Part shown: piece by piece, positions 38,801 to 52,342 of the stretch
Position numbering within the stretch: the stretch's first letter is position 1
Layout: the number at the start of each line of letters is the position of its first letter
Origin: Rhynochetos jubatus
Taxonomy: Eukaryota > Chordata > Aves > Eurypygiformes > Rhynochetidae
Reading direction: 5' to 3'
DNA: 64,000 nucleotides
Assembly (NCBI GenBank): GCA_027574665.1
Contig: CM050654.1
Span: forward strand, 38,149,722-38,213,721
Notes under the pieces: generated by a model
Database searches by the model: none
Told to the model about the DNA's origin: nothing
Seen by the model: the letters and a program-made list of their open reading frames with translations, nothing else
Translations under genes and position numbers: made by a program

Positions 38801-41194
38801 TCATGGAGCTGTAGAGGTGAAAATTGAGACAAGTAGAAAAAAACTACATTGCTGACACCTCGGGCACAGATAGAACACCTGAAAGTATGTGTGGAGTATT
38901 GTAAAAATACTATTAACTAATTGGATTTCAGGCTGATGATATCTCCTAAAACAGGCAGAGTATCTCCTCCCAAACCAAGAACAAGTGTCTATCCCAATTT
39001 CCTTTGCAACAAACTCCCTTCCTGGCAAATAAGAACAAGTTGAATGCAAAGACTATGTTTGCCCCTCTGTCTTCTTCCAGGAGAGGATGGAATACATTAC
39101 ACAATGAAAGTCAATGAGCCTGCCTAACACAAGGCCAATTCCAGTGCTATCTCGAGGGGATTATGATTGACTGAGGCAATCGGAGACGTTGATGGTGTAA
39201 GCTTATACAGTCCACTAGGAATATTTACTCTCCATTTCATATCTGTCACAAAAGCCTTAAAACCTGTTTACTGAATGTCACTGTTTCAGTTCATCAACAC
39301 CCAACACAACGATCAAACTCTATTCAGCGGGGAACTGATATTTCCTCTGCCTTTCCCCTTCTGAGCAGCATGGGTTAATAAGCTGTGAAATGAGTCATTA
39401 CAGCCTTTATAGGAATAATATTCTCTTTGCCTTTTAAAATTTTTAGTTTCAAAACTGAACACAATTATTTAAATGAATCAATATTCACTTGGAAGTGCAG
39501 TATTTCCAACCAGGTTAAAATATTCCTAATTTTTCACTTCATTTCTAACTCACCAAATGTATTAGAAACTATCTAAAGCAGACTATTTCAACAGCTGCCT
39601 TCTTAAAAATAAATGTTCTTTCTTCATTTCTACAATAAAAAAAAATAAAGCTTTAAACTCCAAATAAACTAAACAGAACAATCAAAATTTCTCCTAGTCT
39701 TCATGAAGCACTGTGCTTCCAATAATGAAAATAAAGAATTTAGAAGATCAGGTATCACTGGTTTATTTCCAGAGGTTTTTTTTAAATTAATTTCAGTGAC
39801 TGTTAAGGGATAACTAGAATTAAAAATCAAATATCCTTGAATGTCTACTGAAAATAGAGTGACATGGCCAAGAGGGCTCATTGAGCCAGACAAAGGCTGC
39901 CCTTGTGGGTGCTCGGGCTGCGCTTTATTCACCCAACCCCACAGCCATTCCTTTGCATGCTGTACCAAAATAATGTCATTAAACAGCACATTTCACTCAT
40001 GCTGTCGCTGCAATTTGTTTTTAATTTGGGATTCAGTAGCTGGAAGCACAGGTTGCTGTCAAAAGCCCCATTCCATTCACGCTGGTGCCTATCTTAAGGC
40101 CAGAAGAAAGGTGTGGAGTTCACTGCCCATTGCCTGCTTTTTGCTTTGTGCCTCCCTGGACTGGAAGGATTCCTATCAATAACCATATGCAGACAGATAA
40201 ATGGGAGCATAATTGACTTTCTATGAAAAAAAGACTGATTTACCTCAGTGTAGCAAGCATACACTGACCTCTTTGTAAATTTGGGCCAATTCAGGCGTAG
40301 TTACCAGAACGAAAAATGCTGGAGGCTTGAAGAAACACCCCTGAGAGGCTATGTGGCTGCTTCAGAGCAGTGACAGAGAAGCCTTTCTAAGAGCTTGGAA
40401 GCACTAGCTCTTGGCTGCTGCTGATCCAAGGAGACCCAGACCTGGAACCACCACCTCCCAGAACCAGCTGAATTGGCAGCAGAAGAGTGAAATGGGCCCA
40501 GCACCTTTTGCCTCCATCCCCACGCCTATACAGTGCTGTTCCAGCACATTCCTCCCTGGAACATACATTACTTCGTGTCCTAAAGAACATCCATTTCTTG
40601 ACAAAAGGAAAAAAACCCAAAAACCACTGTAGCAAGTGCTCACACAGCACAGACTGGAACTGAATCTTACTGAGCCACTGATTATTCAAATAAAACAATG
40701 ATGTTTCTCTTTCCATTTACTGTTACCTACCCCACCGATCCCCAAGGCTGGTATTTATTAATGATTTCAGAGTAAGTTTAAAGGCACTGCAGTCTAACTC
40801 CCCAGCTCCTACCCTGCTCTGATGCACTGACTTGGCACGTCCCTGCACCACAGGAGCCCCTGCGAACTGCAGGACTTCATGGGTGCCAAAAGCACGCTGT
40901 GTCAGTTCCTCTCCTGGTGAGAATCCTTGAAGAGAAAAGGTAAGGAAACTACAGGGGCTATGCTAATTGATTTTTCATATAAACAAATAAGTCATTAAAT
41001 AAGCTACTCAATGGTTTTCCTTGCATGAAGTTAATAGCTAAATGCTCAAAAGGAATTACACTTAAGTCATGGTTAACTCTTAAACCTATATATGCTGCTT
41101 ATGATGCATTAGGAATAACTACAGTAAATACAAATATTTATTTCCTGTGTTTATGTGAAACAAAAGCAAACTGAGGTTTTTTCATAACAAAACT
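35841..41194. other. Unique non-coding DNA, no gene recognised
   Basis: No gene or clear transposon besides a T-rich run near 35890-35902, a T11 run at 37071-37081 and the inverted repeat at 38529-38576 listed separately. Open frames are at most 113 codons and are mirrored on the opposite strand. The stretch is A+T-rich throughout. Confidence 0.6.
38529..38576. repeat. Inverted repeat, 12-bp perfect arms
   Basis: TGTATTTTTAAC (38529-38540) and its exact reverse complement GTTAAAAATACA (38565-38576) flank a 24-base spacer that itself contains the palindrome ATACATGTAT. The arms are almost all A/T, so a stem would be weak. I see no coding sequence or transposon ends here. Confidence 0.85.
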
Positions 41195-42233
41195 TGGTGG
41201 GTGAGGCTTGATGGTCACACTCAGAGAGTGGTGGTCAACAACTCGCTGTCTCAGTGGACACCAGTCATGAGTGGCGTTCCTCAGGGGTTGGGAATGGGAC
41301 CAGTGCTGTTTAACATCTTTGTCAGCGACATGGACAGTGGGATCAAGTGCACCCTCAGCAAGTTGTCCATGACACTGAGCTCTGTGGTGCAGCAGACACT
41401 CTGGATGCCATCCAGAGGGACCTTGACAGGCTGGAGAGGTGGGACCGTGCCAACCTCATGCAGTTCAACAAGGCCAAGTGCAAGGTCCTGCACCTGGGTC
41501 AAGGCAATCCCAAACACAAGGACAGGCTGGGTGGAGAATGGATCAAGAGCAGCCCTGAGGAGAAGGACTTGGGGGTACTGGGGGATGAGAAGCTGGACAT
41601 GAGCCGGCAGTGTGTGCTGGCAGCCCAGAAAGCCAAGTGTATCCTGGGCTGTATCAGAAGTGTGGCCAGCAAGTCAAGGGAGGTGATTCTCCCCCTCTAC
41701 TCTGCTCTCATGAGGCACCACCTCAAGTACTGTGTCCAGCTGTTGGGCCCTCAACATCAGAAGGATATCAACTGGTTGGAGCAAGTCGAGGAGGCCATAA
41801 AGATGATCCAAGGGCTGGAGCACCTCTCCTGTGAAGAAACACTGAGAGAACTGGGCTTGTTCAGCCTGAAGAAGAAAAGGTTCCAGCGAGACCTTATAGC
41901 ACCTTCCAGTATATAAAGGGTGCTGACAAGAAAGCTTGGGGTGGAATTTTTACAAGGGCCTGTAGAGACAGGACAAGGGGCAATGGCTTTAATCTGAAAG
42001 AGGGGATTTAGATTAGATATCAGGAAGAAATTCTTCCTGGAGAGGGTGGGCAGGGTCTGGGACAGGTTGCCCAGAGAAGCTGTGGATGCCCCATCCCTGG
42101 AAGTGTTCAGTGCCAGGCTGGATGAGGCTTTGAGCAACCTGGACTAGTGGAAGGTGTCCCTGCCCATGGCAGAGGGGTTGGAACTAGATGATCTTTAAGG
42201 TCTCTTCCAACGTAAACCATCCTATGAGTCTAT
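41195..42233 (+). mobile_element. CR1 LINE retrotransposon, 5'-truncated
   Basis: This is a sense-strand CR1 copy covering roughly the last kilobase of the element: the second half of the reverse transcriptase, its C-terminal region and the short 3' UTR. It ends in the usual tail (TTGGAACTAGATGATCTTTA, then TTCCAACG, then CCATCCTATGAGTCTAT). The 5' end is cut inside the reverse-transcriptase gene, as in most avian CR1 insertions, so it has no promoter, no first open frame and no endonuclease. It shares characteristic variants with the copy at 56965-58561, so both come from one subfamily. It cannot move by itself. Confidence 0.95.
41201..41916 (+). pseudogene. CR1 reverse transcriptase remnant, frameshifted
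   Basis: Two overlapping frames together encode a fragment of the CR1 ORF2 protein. The first (41201 to about 41360) carries the reverse-transcriptase motif [18 protein letters not shown]. The second (from about 41360 to 41916) carries [17 protein letters not shown], then a [20 protein letters not shown] motif, then [10 protein letters not shown] and a LRELGLFSL segment, all in usual order. Between them a missing base near 41360-41375 destroys the F-A-D-D box that holds two catalytic aspartates, and a further deletion removes part of the 'TLE-R-DAIQ' stretch. The N-terminal endonuclease and first reverse-transcriptase motifs are absent. A stop at 41916 also cuts the C terminus short. Non-functional relic; confidence in family is high. 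Confidence 0.93.
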
Positions 42234-45200
42234 AAAAACAACATGTTTCAGAATAAACAAAGCCAACTGCTTGTATTTCAGATTTACTGGGGGAGGTATT
42301 TCAATAAAAGACACACTACTTTTATATACTTATTATATATACAATACTTTTTCACATGTTCAAAAATTTACAAGTGAAATGTAGTCTACCACCAAGTGCC
42401 AGCCTGAGCTGGGGGGTCTCTAATGCCCAAGAGATACGTGAAGCACAGAAGTATTCTGTATTTACTCCCCCAAGAAAACCTCAAGCACTGGGGAATCTTC
42501 ACTAATGCCTTGATCTATTCACTGCAAAAACAGCACACCCAACTGCTTTTCCTCCCAGTGCATCCTTTCAGTCTTTTTCACCCCCATAATTTTCTAGACT
42601 CTCAATATCCATAATTCTAATTTTCTATGCTTTGTAATCTTTATTGCCGCCAGCATCCAAGATTCTCTTGGATAAACTACAAACTCACAAGTTACTAGAA
42701 CCATTGCTCAGCAGAGTATTTTCCCACTAAACGCTTTCCTTCTCCAGGTCTTTGGCTCGCTTTCAGTTGCCTATCTAAGTTTGCAGTGCCAACTAATCTG
42801 GGTTTGTGATGGCCTTTTCAATCCGCCAACCAGTCCCTTCCTGCACCTACAGCTCCTGCTCTTATCACAACAAGCATCCGTTTGTATGACCAACCTTCCA
42901 CATTATTTCACCAGCAGTATCTTCTTTAACTCCGCATCATCCCAACATTTTTGTCTCTGCCAAGATCTCAGTAATGACTTTTTGGAACGAAGAAGAATTT
43001 TGCTCTTTAGTTGCAAATTATAGTTGCCAATGCTCTATGTAATTTTGGGAGCAAGTCTTATAACTCTTACCAACAAGACAGGAAAAGAAACTGAAAAAGC
43101 TCACAAACATATCTTATTTTTTAATACACATGAAATTTTGAGGAATACCTACAACCTCCCGATACCTGCTGTGGCTTAAAGCTCAGTCTGTGCCTGCACC
43201 AGCAAGTAGTGTGATGGCACAGGGAAAGTGCCACTGCTGACCTGAACCAAAACCTACCATAGACACACCCCACGTGAGGGCCAATCTGTTCTCAAACACT
43301 GGAAAAATACTACCTTTCTCACTTATACTAAAGAATGCATAAAGGAACAAACAGAAGTAAAATATGCAAATATTAATAATTCACATAGATAATGCTTTGC
43401 AGAGATCCCATATTTCACCACTATCCAAATACCACCAAACTTCCACAACTATTTTTCCTATGTCACAATTTGTAAGACAAATCCATTTTGGACCTGCAGA
43501 AGATGAATATGAAAAGCAAAATGTTCCTTCATCTCAATGTTAATAATGTTTCTAATAACTGTTTTCATTCTAAATATCTTTAGATATTATACAAAACTCA
43601 TTAATTTTATGAATCATAAATTAATGCAGTAACTTCCAAACATCTAGCTCTGCTAACTTCTACTGTATTAGCAATTCTGCATTACTTGGACATCTTTTTC
43701 ATTGACTTCAACAGCAACAGGCTAGGATTATAAATTTTTTAAATACTGGGGTACTGGATTTTGAATCTTGGGAATACTGATGAAACCGTTGCTTGGTCAC
43801 TTCCTACAGATACTGTGTTTGCATAGTAGGTAGATGTAGGATGCTTTTCAATTCACTCAAGTCAGTAAAGTGGTGGGTAGAATAAGACTAACAAGTCTGT
43901 CTTCAAAATTCAAAATTCTGTAACTTCAAATTCTTGCAACTCCAAAGACAGAGTGGAACACACAAAACTCAAACTCCTTGTAGCCTGTGCTGCATTATCT
44001 TGGTCCTGAAACATAACTCACAGTCTAGCAGATGACTTAAAATAATGACAGTAGTCAAAAGCCATAAGGTAATAGATATAGAAGGTATTAAAAAATAAAT
44101 TGCATCTAAGCCCTACGGGATTTCCCTCTGCCGTGAAATTCTGCCAGGTCTGGTTTGGCAGCAGAGCACCAACCATTCCCAATGTAGAGCAGCCCCCGAG
44201 CTCAGCAACCAGTACTTAGTGCTGCTAACAGAGGTGATCCTCAAGGGCACCTGGCTGAGACAATCTCAGAAGACAACTGGTTATTGAAAGAGTTCTTAGA
44301 GGTTCGCTAGCCCGGAGCAATTTTCATTGGACTCGATGAATTCATATAAGACCATTTATTTAAGCAGCATGTGAATTTCCAGTACCTATGGAGGTTTACC
44401 CACCATTGGTCTCAACATTTTTCAAGGATGATGCACTTAAGCAATCATTCTTTAATTTGACAGATATGGTCTTTCTTGTATTTTCTAGTAAATGCTGTAA
44501 TTTACAGGTCTCTATATTCCTGGCAAAGGAATCTTGCACAAACCTTGAACAGACCTTTATCTTTCTCTGTCATTTAGTACAAAATGGAGGGAAATACATG
44601 TCCTCTATTTGAAAACCTGTATGACGGGACCAGCACTGAAGCATAAATGGTACTAACACGACAATGTATGTCAACAATACAACCCAAATTATTTCCCCTA
44701 CAGTACCTAATTGACTTGAATGGCAGAATAAGATCCACGAAGAGAAGCATAAAAATAGGGCTTTAAATTATAATTTCATTTATTACAAATGTATGTTTTA
44801 TTTAACAGTCTCTAAACTCAGGCAAAAATTTTACAACTTAGGGTTTGTATATTTTTTTAATTAGTTTTTAGAAAGATCATGTTACATAGAAAGTGTAATG
44901 AATTATTTTTCAGTTGATCTCCTCCTCTGTTACCTATCCCAGATTTTCTGGTCATTAGGTATTTCTCATGCATGTCGGACCTTTCATTTTTAATGCTCAA
45001 AATGATCAAGGAGCCTGATGTTTTGTCATTTATTTTCAAATTAAGATGACCGTGAAAACTAGCTCAGTTAGTCATTTCTGTATAGTAGTCCCTTATCATT
45101 AAAGCAGCAACATTTTCCCAACCTCCATAATTAACCTTTTTGTATAACCGAAAGCAATAGCAATCTATCCTTTGAAAGCCCTTCTGGGGCTACACAGCAC

Positions 45201-47110
45201 ACTTCTCTCACAACTGAACAGAAATAAGCCAGCAGAGATGAAAAAAACACAAACCACCCTGCCTAGAATAAAATTAGAGACTTTGTTCTACATCAGTCAT
45301 AAAAATATCACAAATCAGAATTAAAACCTCATTTAACTTCTTTTTTCCCCAGGTCATGAATGCCCCGCTTCATTTTTTATCTCTATGCACTCATCAGTTC
45401 CTGGTAAAATGTGTATTATCCAATTGCTTTCAGCATAAGATTATTTCCCCTTTTATGCAATTGTTTGTTTCTACTCACTATTCAAAAATCAATTTTTATT
45501 GATCCTGTCAGTGGCTGGCACATTGTTTCCAACAAAAAAGAAAACTATGTCATGCAAATTCAGGGCAGTACAGAGAAGCAAGTTCTGTGACCATATCCGC
45601 CCTTCTTTCTGCAGGAAGATACCTTGCACTTTGCTGCTTCAGACAGGGAGAGAAGATGATAAACATGGGCTCGGTCCATAAAACAGGATGTAATACTAAA
45701 TGAAAAATTGCAGCAAGAGAACTTTGGCTTATATCAACAGGTATTAAAGCAACAGTGCTGATTTACCCCAAAAGCTTGCCTCTCATGTATAAAGTCAGGA
45801 CAATAACACTAGCCAGGTTTTACTTATTATTTTAGAGCTACTTAGTGTTTGGGACTGCAGAAGTCCTCATAAATGACTAAGCTGAGATTCATGCTGGGAA
45901 GCCCATGGGCACATGAACAAGTGCTCCAGTAGAGCCACCTACGCTATGGGAAGCCTCTTCTGAGAGACTGGAATGCTGTTAAAATTATCAGAATAATCTT
46001 AAATTTTCCTCGTGGAAAACAAGCCCCAGCCGTGAAATACAGCAACTCATACTTATCCTGTACATAAAAGGGTCCCTATTCAGAAATTAGTATTTGAAGA
46101 CTTATCTGTTTCTTATAGTTTGGCTGTGAGCCACTATTTCTGTTGTTACAGAAAATGGAAATATCCGATGTATAAATTTGCCACAGTGGCAGAGATGAAA
46201 CCCGTGTTTGTAGGAGGAAAAAGAAATCAAGGTCTTGGCAGAAGGGATTTTGTTTTTGTTGTTTGCTGTTCTCATTTTTCTGGCAGCTATCTGAAGCAGT
46301 TGAAGAGTTTTGAACAATGGATTAAATCTCAGTAGAGAGATAGTGAGCAAAAGCAGGTGAAGGGAACAAAGCTGAAATTTAATCACATTTCTATTATAAT
46401 CAAATATGTATTCACAGTTGTGTATAGCATATTATAAAAACACACAATGAGCAAAACTGTGATTTCAGCAGTGTAAATAGCAGGGAAAATGCATTGATCT
46501 CGAGAGAGTACTTCTGGCTTCTCACTGGTATAACCAAGAAGAATTTTGAACAACATATGCTAATTATATACAATATAATCTGGCAATCTGTACAGCCATC
46601 ACTGAAACTCAACTTTGATCATCCTGCCAGAATGCTCATTGGTCTGAAACTCTGCTGCAGAAATACAACTCTCTCATTTTTGTCAGGCAGCAAGTCAAAC
46701 TTTTAATATTTAAACATGAAACATCGATACACATGTAACAAAATATCTACATTCTAGTTCACCTTCACAACTCAGCTCACGAATGAGGTTTGATTTCTTA
46801 ACGTAATGACTCACCAGAACCCCAAAGAAAAACATCCCGCAAATACATTTTTCCTTCCCAATGATACATAATTTGTTGTTGGATTAGTAGAGGCATATAA
46901 TTTTCAAAAAGCCACAGGTAATTAAGAACTGGTTTATTTCTAAACTATATTCCTCATGGTTAGAAAGTCAGCACCGAAACTCAGCCTGCATTTAGACAGG
47001 ATGACCATAAGAAAAAACACATTCATAAAGCAGGGAGGTGAAGGCAGGCAATAGACCCAGCCTTTTGGTTTTTTTAACTTTTTCAGTCAGAGGTGTATAC
47101 AGGTTGTAGG
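42234..47110. other. Unique non-coding DNA, no gene recognised
   Basis: No gene or well-supported transposon over about 4.9 kb. Weak similarity to old amniote repeats (short 'attgactt-aa' cores) occurs near 43700 and 44710, too short to call. Open frames are at most about 80 codons except on the minus strand at 46386-46102 (94 codons), with no domain. Confidence 0.6.
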
Positions 47111-47259
47111 GTTCATCCCTGGCTGTCCTGAAGGCCAGGCTGGATGAGGCTTTGAGCAACCTGGTCTAGTGGAAGGTGACCCTGCCCACAGCCGGGGGGT
47201 TGGAACTGGATGGTCTTTAAGGTCTTTTCCAACCCCAACACTGCTATGATACTATGATT
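47111..47259 (+). mobile_element. CR1 LINE 3' tail, 5'-truncated
   Basis: It has the CR1 3' end in sense orientation: CATCCCTGG, then AAGGCCAGGCTGGATGAGGC, TTTGAGCAACCTGGTCTAGT, GGAAGGTGACCCTGCCCA, TTGGAACTGGATGGTCTTTA and a final CTATGATACTATGATT. It is about 150 bp long and fairly well preserved, so moderately young. It has no coding part. Confidence 0.92.
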
Positions 47260-50200
47260 TTGGCTGTAATATACATGTAGTCATCATTTATCAAGTGATT
47301 TTCTTTAATAGGCACAAATAGCCCAAAAAGATTAATACACTAACAATCATCTTTATCTCTTCAGTCCCAAACTGGCTTTTATCACACTTCATAAAATTAT
47401 CTTGTCACATTTTCATCTACTCTAACTGGAATCACTGTGGTTTCATTGATAGACAAAGTACTTCAAAATCTAATTACTCTTACCTCTAGTCAGGAGAATG
47501 GATGCTTCTGCCTCACCACAGGGACTCCTATCCAAGCCACTCCCTGCTTTGCAGGTGCGTGGCTTCAGCCTGGCCAAGAGCCCAGCGAACAACATGGCAA
47601 ACTGTCCCACTGGTTTTTAAGCTCCCCGGATTGGGTTTTTCAGGCTTAATTGAAATCTGAATATTGACTCTAATTTTCATGTTCCCAGATGCTATCCAAG
47701 AGGAGTGTGGAATAACATCTTGCAAACGTTTTGATTCAACACCTGTTGACTTGGATGAGCATTAGTATTTCCCCTACAGGTAGCTATGTTAAAAGCACCT
47801 CTTTCCCTGTATGTATTTTAACATCTACCCAATGAACTCCTCTCAAAATCACCTGGTTTGAACCTGAGGTTACAAGTAAACCGTAGCCCATATGATCATC
47901 CATTGCTCCTGACACCTTCCCCTTTTTCCTCACTTGAAAAATTGATCATTTTAATACCAAAGAAAGTTTGTATTAACATAAATCTATTCCACTTAAGCAC
48001 TGGCTTAGACAACGAATTATTAAATCTTGACAGAAAGAATATTTATGAGATACAGAAGAGCCTTTTGACATAGAGAAATCAATATTTTTTTTTCCTCAGA
48101 ATTCTCGGAATCATCAAAAAGATAATATTTATATAGAAAAAAAACCCTAAGGCAGTGATGAGTATGGTATCATATTTTTCTTAAGTCAGTGCAATAAAAT
48201 AAACAAGAGAAGAAATTAGATCTAATGAAAGAGCCTATAATATGTCACAAGGACACATTCTTTTATATAGTAGGAAAAAAGCAGAGTTCACACACAGTTC
48301 CAGAAGAGGTGCTGCCAGAACGGTACAGAGTTGCACCTACACCCACAATTTAAAAAATTACGTCCTAATGGGGCACGCAAAGCTTCTATTTCAGGATTTA
48401 CATCACCGTGTTTTCTCACTGGAAGCTAGCATAATCCACACAGTTAACATGTACACAAATTAACCTAAAATCCTGTCTTGTTACCAGCAAAAGGGCCTTT
48501 CAAACACATTGCCTGAAGTACAGTCTACTAGTAAGATCTGGTCTTGCACCCAACATGGGAAAGCCAAAGCCAGGGTCTGCATCCACCTATGACCTGTGCT
48601 ACCGTAACTGCTGTGTTAGGTGAGTGTGGGAAAGCTAGACACCTCGAGTGATAATTTGACATTTTCCAGTCATGTCTTACATGAAAAATTGCACCCCAGG
48701 ATTTGAAGACTTGCCCTTCCTTCATCTTCAATAAGACCCTGGCATTTTTGAAAAACCCAGCCATGCTTATCTACCTATATTCCAGTTACCACAAGCTCTG
48801 AAACAGGAACATTATTCCTTCTCTCATACTTATTTTTTAAAGGTTAATTAATGTTTGTAGACTACCTTGTAACATGCTTTGATGACTAAATTCCATTATT
48901 ATTGATTTCCTCATACATCAGTGCACAACACAGCATGATTGGCATTTTTTGCTTCAAATTGATGCATTACTGGATTCAAAAGGTATTGATGGTCACGGCC
49001 GAGATGCTGTAGAAGACCATGCTGAGAACTGAACGTATTACGTTCCTAAAGTAAAGCTGACCCTAGCCAGCACTACTGACCTTCCATTAAATTCACCTGT
49101 TAAAAACAGAGGTGAAAATACACTTAGTTATTTCTTTTAATTCATTTTGCTCTAATTTCTTTTTGCCTATTTTATGGTTTAACAGTTTAAAAAAAGGGAC
49201 CAGGTACCCAGATTACAGTTTTTCAAACTCACTGATTTATATATATTCAGGGGAATTTAAGTACGACTTTTTCTGGGGAGATTTAGGCTTCTGCACAACG
49301 AAGACCACCCCCAGGCGGAAAAGGGCAGAAGAGCAACTTACCCACCAGGAATGAAACCACCCCTTTTGGGAAATGACAAGATAAATCTAAGATTAGAAAG
49401 CCAGTAATATTTGTAGTGGTTGAACTTAACAGGAAAGAAAATTAATTTCTCCTGTTCTGACATACCAGAGTGAAAACTTTCACTCATTCTGCTTACGACA
49501 CCTTGATTTTATTCCTAGATTTACCATTCACCATATTTCTAAACTGGGATAAATGAGGGCAGAACCCTGATTCTAGTATTACAAAGGGACATTATCAAGC
49601 CTCCCTTAATGGAATATTAAAATTAGTTGCAATGCACAATTACTAAAGAAAAAAAACCTGGAGGTCTTCCAGTGAAATGCATTAAATACCAGAAAGCATT
49701 ATTATTTTTACAGTATTTGAGTGCATTCATCTGCCATTGCCTTTCCTCTTAGACAAGAAAAGCTCAGAGGAGCTCAGCTGACCCAAGCGTTACATATTTC
49801 CCTCTTACGCTCTGTGGTTCTGTTCAGGTCCGTTATGTAATTTAAATGCTAGTTTTCACTGTTCAAAGGAAACTATACTTCTGAGATGTTTCTGATAGGA
49901 GATTATTTTCATTTCATTTTGCGGTAGTTTGAATTCTGGTCAATCTTTTGTGTCTTTTCTGTTCAGTGCCAGCTGCTTTGTACGTTAGCCGGTAGCGAGT
50001 TTTACATTCCAGTGTTATGGGAAGGGACTGCAGGAAAAGATCATCATCCTTTTGTACTGAAAAAGGAAAGGTATTTCTTTTGAGACAAAAAAAGAACACA
50101 CTTTAAAGCTAAATATCAGTTGATACTGTAGCATAACATCCCCCTTTTGTAAGGAAAGTACAAACCAAGCCTCTCGGACTATGCAGTTCTTTGCATAGGA

Positions 50201-52342
50201 GGACAGTTAAGTAATCTGCCATTGGTTTATACCAGGCCAACTTAATGCCATGCTATTAATTTAAAAAATACCGCTACTGCATTGACCAAAAGATTGAAGA
50301 AGTAACAAAAGCATAAATGGTCTAAAAACCATCCTGAAAGAATTAAGAATAAAATATAATGAAACTGTTAAAATAGCTTCCTTCTAAGTGAATGTAGAGC
50401 TGGATAAAGAATAACACCATGACAATGCACCTGTAAGAGATGCCAGTGAAAAGAAGGGGTGGGGATTTTTAATCTGTGCCCTGCTCTCTCTTTGAAAAAG
50501 GTGAACTTTTCTTTTATGACATGGGTAACTGTTTACAATGATCATATGCTTACAATTTCAAGTATGCTCAAAGCAGAGTCTCACTAACTTCAAAAGTATT
50601 ATTCTGACCACAACATTAAAAAGCACATGAGCAGTCAACCAGGCACCTATCCAGGGTAGGAGGGAATCTGAGCAGTGTCATTCACACTTGCTTAATAAAC
50701 TTTCCTGAAGCTGCTAAAGCATACAGGTGCTCTGTGCACATCTGGGGCTTTAAAAATCTTCCCTTTCAGAACATTCACAGTCGCTACGTACTAAACAGTT
50801 TCCAAAATCCAGTCATCTACCTTTGAATCAGAACGCCCATGTGCACAGAAGAGGCCCATGGAGAGAAGTGTCTGTGAAATCTTGCCCTTCTGATTTCATC
50901 TTCAAACCCAGACTTGGATGACAGCAACAAGTCCAAAAGAAGCATTTGATTGATAATATCCTGAAAGCCAAATTTATGTTCTTTAAATGCTTTGACGGAG
51001 CTGCAAAACAATCCCCTTTGCCTCCTTTTCCAGAATTTCATACAATACCTTGTGAAGAAATTCTTGTTTATCATAATTGTATGCAAAGATGACAAAAACT
51101 CAAACACATTTGGGCCTGTGATTTCTGAGGTTATGATTAAATAGTGAGATGTATCTTTTTGAGTTCATAAAATGCCGTCTTTTTTACATCACAGTGCTTA
51201 CTCTTTAGATGTCAATACTTTCAAACTTTATTCACACAAAGCTTGACAGCAAAGCAAACAGCTCTGAGGAAAAAGGAAGAGGACCTCCGTGGCCCTAGCA
51301 AATCCTAAGATGCTTCATGTGATCTGAACCATCCATGACATCCTCTGACTACTGTTGTATGGGCAAGAGGAGGTTCAGATTCCTTGGAAAGGCCCTTTTG
51401 GTCAGTATACCAAACTACAGATGCATGAGGCTGTGAAAATTTTATTTAGAAACTGCCTTTTCCCATCTATCTTACTTTGCCTTAGGCCACTGCTGGTTTG
51501 GTAATGGAGTTTAACCAAAACAGCCTCTAAAGCCAATGCATGGGAGAGCGCATTAGCACACGTGGATGTTTTTATTGTCAAGCATTTGTGGCTTGGACCA
51601 AAAAATTGATGCAAGGATTAAAGTAGAAAGCTGTGTAGATTTTTTTTTTTCTTTAGTTTGCTTTACTTTGCATTAGAAATTGTGCTTTTACAGCACAGAC
51701 TTGGCTGGCAGGGTGGGAATCTGCACCTTTCAGATACGAGTCCCCTAGATGTTCAGAAGGCACAGCTACTCTTAGTGTCAACCCAGCATCCCTTTTTGGA
51801 TCCATTTAATATCCAAGGTTACACAGTACAAGCACCTGAAAGGAAGGTAACTTTCTTAAAAGGCTTTCTAAAAACAGTAAGAAAAAATGTTTTCTGTTCT
51901 CTCATTAAATGCATCACTCTTACAGTGATTAACATAACCACTCTAAGCATGGTCAGCAGAGCTGGTCTAAGGGCACCAGACTATGATCATTTCTGTTTCA
52001 GGAGTGTGAAGATGAATGAATATTGCTACATGAAAAATTTTAGTAAAGTTGTGAACTATGAAGTCTTTAGGGAAAAAAGCATCAGTGAAACCCTGCAGCT
52101 CCCCTGAGCTACCTATGGGGAATGGAAGGAAGAAGCAGGACTCACAGGGACTCTAGAAGTTGTCTTGGCTCCAGCATCGAAAGTGTAAGAACATTAGAGA
52201 TTCATGCTAAGCCCCTCCCCAGCACTAACACCCCAACCCACAAAACAGCACAGGTCTAACCCTGCACCCTCTAGCTACCTCCTTCTGATTTCCAGGCTGA
52301 AAGTTAGAGCTTGCATCTTTACTCAGTGCCTGGAAATAAGTG
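47260..52342. other. Unique non-coding DNA, no gene recognised
   Basis: No gene or clear transposon. The longest unique frame is 149 codons on the plus strand (51658-52107), preceded by an oligo-T run. Its predicted product shows no motif I recognise and its length is within what chance allows for 64 kb. The rest is A+T-rich with short homopolymers. Confidence 0.6.

Noticed and set aside
51658-52107. 149-codon open frame on the plus strand
   Set aside because: Longest frame in unique DNA on that strand, but within chance for 64 kb read in six frames. The product shows no motif, signal peptide or repeat that I recognise.
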